A DNA stretch of 64,000 nt, taken from Hyaloperonospora brassicae. Lineage: Eukaryota; Oomycota; Peronosporomycetes; Peronosporales; Peronosporaceae. The stretch is taken from assembly GCA_947650285.1 (NCBI GenBank), contig CANTFL010001432.1:1-64000 (forward strand), read 5' to 3'. The notes under the pieces are model-generated. The model was not told the DNA's origin. It worked only from the letters and a program-made list of their open reading frames with translations, and did no database searches. Below, one piece after another: positions 56,790-64,000 of the stretch (its first letter is position 1; each line of letters begins with the position of its first letter). The translations under genes were made by a program, and so were the position numbers.

Positions 56790-57401
56790 TACCTCGGTAT
56801 TCAACCGAGATATCTCCCCGCGAGCTGTCGCCAACTCGCCGAAAAGGGAGCGGACATTCCACTCGGCCTGAATCTTCCCTGTGGCGTAATCGGCGCGGTC
56901 TCTCGCCCGATCAGCCTCGCGATCCTTGCGGTTCTTCCGCACGGTATCGGTCAAAGTGTAGCGCCGGTCGCGCTCGTGCTTCAAGTCATCGCGCAATTCA
57001 TCGATTGCGCGATCCATCTCGTAAGGGTCGAGATGGTGAGCCGAATAATCTGGAGGAGGTCTTTCCTCCTCCACCACATCCTTTGGTGGATGCTCACGGT
57101 GATCAACGCTTTCTAGTGGAGCGTATCTTGAATCACCGTGACGATTCAGGATCAAGGACGAGCTACCTCGTCCAGTGGCGGGGGCATCCACCCTCTTGGA
57201 ACAGCTGGGAGCCCCGCTCTCAGCTGTTGATGGATGTTGAAGGTCTCGTCCGCCAGTATGACGAGACCCATCCGATGAGTCCTGTGGCCCATCGGTAAAC
57301 ACGCGCCCTAGGCGCTTGTAGACGGATTGCAAGTTTGCAATCGCGTCACGCATCTCAGCCGAGATGTGTGCCCTTCCCCAGGGCAAATTTGGGGAGTACA
57401 C
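56559..57401 (-). CDS. E3 antisense ORF B, coiled-coil frame
   Basis: A 280-codon minus-strand frame that continues where ORF A ends, in a different frame, so the two may be one protein broken by a frameshift. Its start ([30 protein letters not shown]) is matched in E2 by YLPNPPYWEARVLFEMRRGI, ERLQFLYERG. The C-terminal half is a strong coiled coil ([40 protein letters not shown]). It overlaps the plus-strand chromodomain and linker, so part of its openness could come from overlap with pol. It is uncertain which strand is coding between 56790 and 57090. Confidence 0.45.
   Translation of the reverse strand: MYSPNLPWGRAHISAEMRDAIANLQSVYKRLGRVFTDGPQDSSDGSRHTGGRDLQHPSTAESGAPSCSKRVDAPATGRGSSSLILNRHGDSRYAPLESVDHREHPPKDVVEEERPPPDYSAHHLDPYEMDRAIDELRDDLKHERDRRYTLTDTVRKNRKDREADRARDRADYATGKIQAEWNVRSLFGELATARGEISRLNTEVSYLRDQTDRLERESKNLMDVLERGAIFIGRRRLVLTVRPEPFHVKRRVRAHLTWQFDCVCIVLAMQHSKWPNVLRQ
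56786..57298 (+). CDS. E3 linker and chromodomain, end of pol
   Basis: A 170-codon frame, again -1 with respect to the previous one. The first 90 codons are Arg/Ser/Pro-rich with low complexity; this part overlaps the antisense coiled-coil frame. The chromodomain lies at about residues 106-160: [35 protein letters not shown]. The aromatic cage is mostly readable (F, W, W). It ends at TAA 57296-57298. Chromodomains direct insertion to particular histone marks. Confidence 0.85.
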   Translation: MIPRYSTEISPRELSPTRRKGSGHSTRPESSLWRNRRGLSPDQPRDPCGSSARYRSKCSAGRARASSHRAIHRLRDPSRKGRDGEPNNLEEVFPPPPHPLVDAHGDQRFLVERILNHRDDSGSRTSYLVQWRGHPPSWNSWEPRSQLLMDVEGLVRQYDETHPMSPVAHR

Positions 57402-58276
57402 ATCCCTATGTGCACGCTGCGAGTTGTCAACACAACTCGCACAAGGGTCTCTTCATGTGAGGCAAGGAATGCCTGCCTCACTCGATAAAAACAATGCAAC
57501 CGGTACCTAGCACCGGTTGGCGTTCGCCGTTCGAACCTGAGGCGTGTTGCCTCAAGTTTCTTGAGCCACCCTTCTCGTCCAAAATTCTTGACGTTTTGGA
57601 CGAACGCGTTCCACGCAGTCAAAAGCGATGTTTTGTCGCGCTTTTGGTTGATGTTGTACCATCGATGTCTAAGAAAGACATCGAGATAAAAGTCTTCCTC
57701 AGCGCGAAAGTTCTTCGCGCTGGAACTCAAGCCATGAAGCTCAGTTGCATCGAATAAGGGTATTCGATGGTGTTGGCCTGTCTCGTGAGACAGGCTATTG
57801 ATGAGCTGTTCGGGTAAACGCCACGGCTTCAACTCATCAAGCTTCACAGTGGTACCCTTGTCGGTACCACGGCTCCCAGATTGACGACGGCTCGCGCCAT
57901 CGTCATCACGCTCGTGCGAAGACGCACGAGCCGGCGGTGGTGAAGAATAGAACTCACCACCCTGATCATCGTCATCACTGCCGAACAGACTGTGATGCGA
58001 ATCACGAGTCCGTTCGTTCGGCAGTGGTCTTGGCGAATACTGAGGCGTCGCCGGTGAGCGAGACGCCTCTGGAGCATCGCCCGAGTCAGACACGTCTGAC
58101 TCGCCAGAGTAGATGACCTCTACATCAGGGCCATCGTGTGTACGCGGCGTGATACCGCGTGCACCTGCAGCACCTGTTGCTGCAGGCGAAGAAGGGGCGG
58201 CGGACGACGAATCGTCTGCCGCAGAGGCTTGCACAGCACCAGGCTGTGTGGGTCTTGAGTAACCTCGCATAGACAT
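57308..58276 (-). CDS. E3 antisense ORF A, unknown protein
   Basis: An open frame of 322 codons on the minus strand, starting at ATG 58276-58274, tail to tail with the chromodomain gene. The N-terminal 130 residues are Ala/Ser/Pro-rich and acidic (DVEVIYSGESDVSD, SLFGSDDDDQGGEF), so probably disordered. The middle is helix-rich: DELKPWRLPEQLINSL, EEDFYLDVFLRHRWYNINQK, WLKKLEATRLRFERRTPTGA, RYRLHCFYRVRQAFL. No signal peptide, membrane segment or known domain is evident. The last 30 codons overlap ORF B in another frame. It is retained in E2 at residue level. I cannot assign a function. Confidence 0.6.
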   Translation of the reverse strand: MSMRGYSRPTQPGAVQASAADDSSSAAPSSPAATGAAGARGITPRTHDGPDVEVIYSGESDVSDSGDAPEASRSPATPQYSPRPLPNERTRDSHHSLFGSDDDDQGGEFYSSPPPARASSHERDDDGASRRQSGSRGTDKGTTVKLDELKPWRLPEQLINSLSHETGQHHRIPLFDATELHGLSSSAKNFRAEEDFYLDVFLRHRWYNINQKRDKTSLLTAWNAFVQNVKNFGREGWLKKLEATRLRFERRTPTGARYRLHCFYRVRQAFLASHEETLVRVVLTTRSVHIGMCTPQICPGEGHTSRLRCVTRLQTCNPSTSA

Positions 58277-58393
58277 GTTGACTAAGCGAGGTCAAGCGGA
58301 AAGTGAATGGAACGGACCCAACAAGTGCTCCCTGTCCCAATAATGGCCAACGGGTGGCCTCCATGTTTTCGATAGTCACACGTTGACTATCAG

Positions 58394-58409
58394 TTAAGGA
58401 GGGGGGTGA
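58394..58409 (+). other. E3 polypurine tract
   Basis: TTAAGGAGGGGGGTGA directly before the 3' LTR start. Confidence 0.75.
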
Positions 58410-58800
58410 TGTAACGGGGCAGCCCGTTACATGAAATTGTCACTTTAAGGAAAGTGACAACAAAGAATATAAAGATGGATATTCTTTACACAATATCACC
58501 AAAGTGGTGATATTGAAGGGTCGACCAAATAGTCTGTTCATTGGTTGACATCGCGATGATATCAACCCACCAATCGCCGCAAGACGCGCGCAATGAGTGG
58601 TGACGAGACGTCACCATACATGCAGTTATATTAGTATAGATAAACTAAGTCAAACAGAGAGACAGTAGTTTGAAGACTTAATTATATTAGTATAACAGTT
58701 CTACTTTTACCCTACCTACGCTTCCTCGCTTGCCACGTGTACGTCCGTCGGGGCACCCAAATCCCTTGCGTTAAGTTACGCAAGGGTGTGCCCCGTTACA
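58410..58800 (+). repeat. E3 3' LTR (type A)
   Basis: It starts TGTAACGGGGC and ends CCCCGTTACA. Its first 110 bp are four consecutive hairpins: TGTAACGGG/CCCGTTACA (58410-58431), TTGTCACTTT/AAAGTGACAA (58437-58460), AAAGAATAT/ATATTCTTT (58462-58487) and CAATATCACC/GGTGATATTG (58491-58515). Confidence 0.94.
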
Positions 58801-61800
58801 GTCGCGATACGAACCAAACTGGCGAGTGTCTCGACAAATAACGCTTGGTCATTTCACTAATCGTCTTGCTCGAGCTTTCTCTTCGCTCTTACTCCAACTT
58901 ATGGTACGCGGTAAATTGGTCGAGCATGATATTTCGTCCGTAGCAAGGTTGAAGTCCTCGCCTTCTGAGTTTTATTGTTCAGTCTCAGTCATCGGATACT
59001 CTCCCAATACGGTCGATTCATTCTGCTTGCGCTATACGGAGTGTTGTTATTCTTCTCTCTTGCTTCTTCATCCGTCCTGACCACTTGTAATTCATGATGG
59101 TCTCATTCTGCGCCCTCTCCAGACAAAATCGTCCTCCCGTGCTGTCGATCTGGGATTTACACGTCAGCTCATCGACTTGCTTCCCGGCGCCGCAGACTTA
59201 TCGCCCGTTGACATTGCTTCCCCGAGTTCTCCTGATCGCCTCGAATCCGCGGTAGGTCTGCAACGGTTGCAGTCTGGTCACTAATGTTCCTCGCCGTCTG
59301 ACTCGTCTGGGCAGATGCCGCCCTCTCTACCCCTTGTTCGCGAGCGTCTTCACCCTCAAGAAGTCGTCTCATCTATGACTCAGACGTCGACGTTGATAAT
59401 TCGACCATTGTTGCTGGTCTCCATCGGACCCTGAGGCGTATGGACCACCAAGATAAGCAGCGTAAGGTCGATCTAATACAGATTGTTACCACGCTATTTG
59501 AGACATGACGGCCGCTACTATATGCGTCGACGCGTCAATCCATCCGGCAGGCCACTTTAATCGCCGACTTGGTCGTCCTCGCCAGTAGGGATACCGTTGT
59601 GCCTCTTGATCAAACGGATTCGGTAGCTCGATTGTGCATCGCTCTTGTGCAGTCAGAGCGGAAAAGCGCAGCACGTCGTCGACCAATGGAAGCCGCGATT
59701 GCTAAGTCCGTCAATTTGCGCGCTCAGCTGAAGACTTCCCAGGTGAAAACTGCTACTTAACAGGCGGCTGCATTGAGGACCACTGAATCCATTGAGTCAC
59801 TGACGAATTCGATCTTCACTCTCGGGAAGGAAGCCGCTTGATTGTCCGCTCAGCGCGCGGACCGACTAGAATCAGTGGAACGGATTATCTCCAGCTTGCA
59901 ATTGACAATCCTGGCGCGGGGCCGCGAAATCGCTCGCCTTACTGGTCCATTAGCCGAGTCTCGAGCCCAGCAAGCAGCTATCCGCTGAATCCCGACGGCG
60001 CATAACCGCCAGTTGCAAGAATCCACCATGGCTATGTGTAATAACAACCCCCCTAGCGTGCTGCCCAGGGGCTCAGAGACTCATCAACGACCAGCGACGC
60101 GTGATCAATGGCCTACCAAACATGATTTGGCATCGTCGTGCTCCGTGAATCCTTGATCTTAGTCTTACTACTGCGGCTATCATCGGCATCGATGCTCCAA
60201 TTTTAAATACGCGTGGGCTTGATTTAATATATTACTTGTGTCGCCTTCTCGCTCAGCGATTTCTTGACTTCATCCCACTATCCTCGACGACGGGTTCCCA
60301 GGTGTAATCTCTTCGGATAGAATCTATCGGGGCGTCGTCGAGTGAGATTTAGCACAGCGAATCCCGTTCTGCGTTAATAGACTCTGTTCCTAACGCACGC
60401 CCGCTGGCACTCTCATCCTCGTCGCTGTCGACCGGCTCGCGCATATCTAAGCTGCAGTATTCTCCTCCTACGTCTCCTTCGCGTTCGAGATGCCAATTGA
60501 GGGCACATCGAATGCACAGTCGGCTCCAATTACACCAGTATAGTCGTCTTGCTCGTATAGTCCTGTCTCTTCGTCTGACCAACCGTTGTCGACGGCGCCT
60601 GAAACTTCGCTCTCCCCGCTTCACTATCGTCGGTTGATCCTTCGGCTCAGGTTGCAAGCGGCAATAACGTTTCGTCCTTGCCTTCGCCTGTCACCTTCCT
60701 ACTGAAGGGTATTGTTGGTCGATAACGTTCCTCAATATACCTCACCTTCAACAACAACCTTCCTACGTTCGACGATTTTGTCGTACTCTAAGGATCAGCG
60801 AAGTACTTGGAACCGCCGCATGTCTCTTCCAGCTGTATCTCCAGATGTTCCGGCGGTCTTGCGGCCGCGTGCTCCTCAATATCGAGGTCGTGTTCGTTCT
60901 CCAACAGTGTCGACTGGATCTCGACAAATTATTATCCCGGTGTCTGGTTCGACGTCAGTGACTGCGTTTGCGTCCTTACCCTCGACTCATGTCTCACCAA
61001 TTCTCACATCTGGATCATCGACTACTAAAACCGCTTTTGCAGGTATGATTAAAGGGTTTCGTCAAGTTGTTTGGTCGTCGTGCGATCGCGCACTTTTCGA
61101 AGTCAAGATCTTGTTCGTCACCTACCCGTGTCAACTGAATTTCGCGAGTTGATCCTTAAGCTTCTGGATCGGCTTCCGTGACCACATATGCCTTGCTGAC
61201 GTCGGTTCTTGTGTCTCAGACCCTGGTTGTCCCGGTTCTTTGCTTCCTTCCAGCGTCATCTTCTGTCCCCTTGACCGCATCGTCGCCGAGATTGGTTGAC
61301 ACTAATGCGGCCCCAGTGAAGCCGGCGAAGCAGCGCAAGTCGAGTCGTTCGCCCGCGTCTCCAACCGCCAAACGTCCGCAAGACACTTACGCTTGTATCT
61401 AGTTCCGCGGGGTTCAGGCTGCTCCTCGAACGGTGTCGTCTTGTCGATCGAGCACGTCTTCTCCCGGGCTTAGTGAAGCGCCTGAGACCGCTGTCGCTTC
61501 TTCCGCCTCCGCGTTTGTGGTGTCGGCACTACCTCCCTAGCTGTGTGTGACCCTTGCGGTGCTTTTCACCCGCGTGGCACAGGCAGTGGGCTGAGACTTT
61601 CGTCATAGGACAGCGATGCGGTGGATTTTGGACGTCACGTTCAAATATCCAAATTCGGTCTAATGTTGGGCCCGAATAACTGCCGCTTGGTTGCCTCTCC
61701 GGAGGAGGACCTCCATGGCCGGCCTGTTGACGCGGCTACTCCCATCTCGATGACTACTCTTCGATCAATGATGGATATGTTCAGCACATCGCACCCTTGC

Positions 61801-63240
61801 CAAGTACTTCTCGGTCTATTCCCGGACTCGCCTGTGTTTGTGGCCGCGGTTAGTCTTCTTAGTGATCGGGCTAGACTGACATCTTCCATGCGGTATCTTT
61901 GGATGAGCAGTATGATCGATGCTGTCTGTGACGTTTAATGTCGATATCGCAGGTTTGATCCTGATATCGACTGCGATGATACTGTTGATCCTCGGTCGAA
62001 GGTATAGGTAGCCTTGTGGGATTAAAGTCATTGACTCGTCGAGTCCAGCGTCTTGATATGGATGCACCTATATTTGACTCAAATCGATCGACTGCTGACG
62101 TGGGCATGCTTTTCGCGCTTTTGTAGGAATACCATGCCGCTCTCAAGCGTCGTAGAGATCTCCTCCGGCTGGCCATTAACTCCTTTAACCGGATCCTGAA
62201 CGAGGCAGTCTCCGCGCGGATGCCTGACAGGCCGGTTCCAGCTCTCGATACCGAGCTTTACTTCGAGCTATCCGTGCCCCACTTCCCGCTCGTGAGTCAC
62301 GCATGGGTGCGTTCGAGACCTGACTGACTTTCCAAGCTCGATTTGCTGGATTAATCTGAGCCATGATGGGTATGGTGGTTGACTCGGCCGGCAGAAAACC
62401 CCTTTAACGGTTGCTTGAGGACACACAATCCTGAGCTCCCCGTCTTTGTGCCGGCGGGTGTTACCGAGGGCGATGAAGTGTCTCGTATTCTCGAGGACAG
62501 CGACCCAAACGAATCTACTCATCCTACTGTGATAACAGCTGCAACTCTTCCATAGAATCGTCGAGTCACGCAGATTTTCGCCTTCTCGGTCGCTCATCGT
62601 TCTACTTCGCGATCCGACGAGCCTGTGGTGGCCGTCACCGACATCTAATTTGTTTGGCTATCTCGTCGCGCGTGTAGCTCGTTTCGACGAGTCGTCCTCT
62701 TATGTATTCCATCTGCGAAATTCAGTCTCTTTGTTCCATGTGTCTGGTGCAATATTTACGCAGTTACTTTCTCACTCATCTCTGCCTGCTTGTCATCACA
62801 GAGATAATGTAATTGGTGACGTTGGTGCGTTGTCTGGCACTCATCTCCACCCGCACCATGTTCAACCAATTTTCTCATTTTTTCTGCCGTAGTAAATCGT
62901 ACAACAAACCTTCGCACGACAGATTCGATAACGGCTCCGATATATGTGTGTCATAGCCTTTCCACTTCACCAGGTACTGTCTCTGGTTCCTGCTAATGCT
63001 CGTCGAGAGCGGTAAGTCATCATTCAAGATGTCTCCTACCGCTTATCTGCCTCTCTCTTCACCTGGCTCCCAACTATCTTCTAATAGGAGTTCTTCGTCA
63101 AAATCGAAACGGTCGGTCTCGTCGATTCCAGTTACCAACCGATTTGTCGGTAGTTCACCAAGATCTCTGACTATCTTCAATCGCAACACATGTACGACAG
63201 GACAGGTATATACCCGCACCGGTCTGGTAACTCTTATTTA
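58801..63240 (+). pseudogene. Long decayed coding-like region, unidentified
   Basis: The plus strand reads as protein-like sequence interrupted by many stops. Part 1 (about 59370-60050) is charged and helical: IVAGLHRTLRRMDHQDKQRK, ESIESLTNSIFTLGKEAA, then SQRADRLESVERIISSLQLT-like, suggesting a coiled coil. Part 2 (about 60700-61400) is Ser/Thr/Pro/Val-rich. Part 3 (about 61620-62650) reads for example YHAALKRRRDLLRLAINSFN, YFELSVPHFPLVSHAWVRS and VFVPAGVTEGDEVSRILEDS. The order suggests one large protein, perhaps gag or another structural protein of an element, or a dead host gene. No motif allowed assignment. Confidence 0.4.
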
Positions 63241-64000
63241 AAATTGAAATCATTCACTCGTCGCTTGATGAAAACGGCCCATGCCATCGGGAAGCCAGCC
63301 TTTTTTAATCCAGGCTTCACTTTCTCGATGAACAGCCATACTTGATCCACTTCGTCGAATTTGGTCTCGTGGGGCGCATCTATTTATTCACCTTTATGAC
63401 CTCCTTCTTGAGAATGACCTGATTGCCTTGCTCATAGGAGGGTTCGTCGTTCCACCGGACTCTATTCCTCTTGTGTTCTTTTACTCGTCGAGCTTGTGCA
63501 CTCACTTGGTATTCTCTTGCAAGCCTGAGCGCTATCTCTCGTTGTCAGTTAGACGTGCATCGCCACACGATCGGGTCGCTGAGTCTATCGCTTTGCTTGC
63601 CCTGGCCGGTGTTCGCCGAATGTAGTACAGTACGAAGTGAACAGTGCTCCATTATATGCGCTTTTTATTACTCGAATTGACCGCTAAATATGACATCACC
63701 GGTACATGTAGACGGACTTAAAGGGGGACCAAAGACGGATGTTGCTGTTTGGACAGTTTTTTAAGTTTTATATCGCGATACAAGAATTAGTTGGATGTCT
63801 ATGAAAAGTAAATGTTTCCACCACACGATATCAACCATCCTTGCTTAGTGTGTAGATACAATCAATCGGGTATCTGGGTCTAGTATCGCAAGTACATTTT
63901 GACTGCTTGAACTTATTAAAATGGTCTAGCTAGAGATTACCTTTGATGTATCAGTATCATTCGACGATGTAAACGCATGCTAGGGTACTGTGGCCTGAAT
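63241..64000. other. Right flank, nothing recognised
   Basis: Only short frames on both strands without motifs. Confidence 0.4.

Larger units (their letters stand above)
50819..58800 (+). mobile_element. E3: Ty3/gypsy chromodomain element, best preserved copy
   Basis: Both LTRs are of type A (392 and 391 bp). Primer-binding site, gag, protease, RT, RNase H, integrase, chromodomain, antisense ORF region and polypurine tract are all present in standard order. Flanking pentamers (GCCGT before, GTCGC after) match at three of five positions, so a target-site duplication is uncertain. The coding frames are long but separated by a few stops and frameshifts, most shifting by -1. The integrase acidic residues are retained. 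It is the most recent chromodomain copy in the window but is not intact. Confidence 0.92.

Noticed and set aside
57494..57757. Plus-strand frame of 87 codons within the antisense ORF region
   Set aside because: Not retained in E2; most likely the shadow of the antisense frame.

Overview
The window looks like a transposon-rich stretch of an oomycete genome, probably Peronosporales (Phytophthora or a downy mildew). This rests on the mix of families recognised by eye: chromodomain Ty3/gypsy elements, a Ty3/gypsy lineage with a second RNase H-like segment, FAR1-like MULE and pogo-like transposases, and a secreted EER/WY-type effector. No rRNA, tRNA or CRISPR array was seen. Almost all coding sequence is broken; the effector-like gene at 48582-49508 is the only plausible host gene, and it carries an in-frame stop.

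Layout. 242-7887: chromodomain Ty3/gypsy element E1 with both LTRs, heavily decayed. 8520-9085: relic LTR of the same family. 9240-15300: decayed repeats, two minisatellite-like stretches and unidentified broken coding sequence. About 15300-23560: minus-strand Ty3/gypsy element E4 with gag, protease, RT, RNase H, a second RNase H-like segment and integrase in order, probably bounded by copies of a dispersed repeat acting as its LTRs. 24230-25020: minus-strand integrase fragment E5. 25090-31950: AT-rich, apparently gene-free. 31990-32860: pogo-like transposase pseudogene (minus). 34440-35770: MULE transposase pseudogene (plus). 37058-45257: element E2, with LTRs of two different subfamilies. 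45260-46640: Lon protease pseudogene cut off by the E2 LTR. 48582-49508: effector-like gene. 49807-50270: solo LTR (minus). 50819-58800: element E3, the best preserved. 58801-63240: long decayed coding-like region of unknown identity.

The most unusual signals are in E2 and E3. First, the elements, LTRs included, are tiled with short, near-perfect inverted repeats (arms 7-12 bp, loops 0-10 nt) roughly every 20-50 bp, including one 24-bp perfect palindrome inside RT; the surrounding DNA does not show this. In the LTRs of different subfamilies the second hairpin is kept while its sequence differs. Second, both elements carry antisense reading frames between the chromodomain and the 3' LTR, and their predicted proteins are recognisably alike in E2 and E3, suggesting an antisense gene that belongs to this retrotransposon family. 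Third, E2 and E3 share a segment of about 1.9 kb that is almost identical, including its stop codons, flanked by more diverged sequence.

All identifications are by reading translations and motifs; no search or alignment program was run. Boundaries of decayed elements are approximate.
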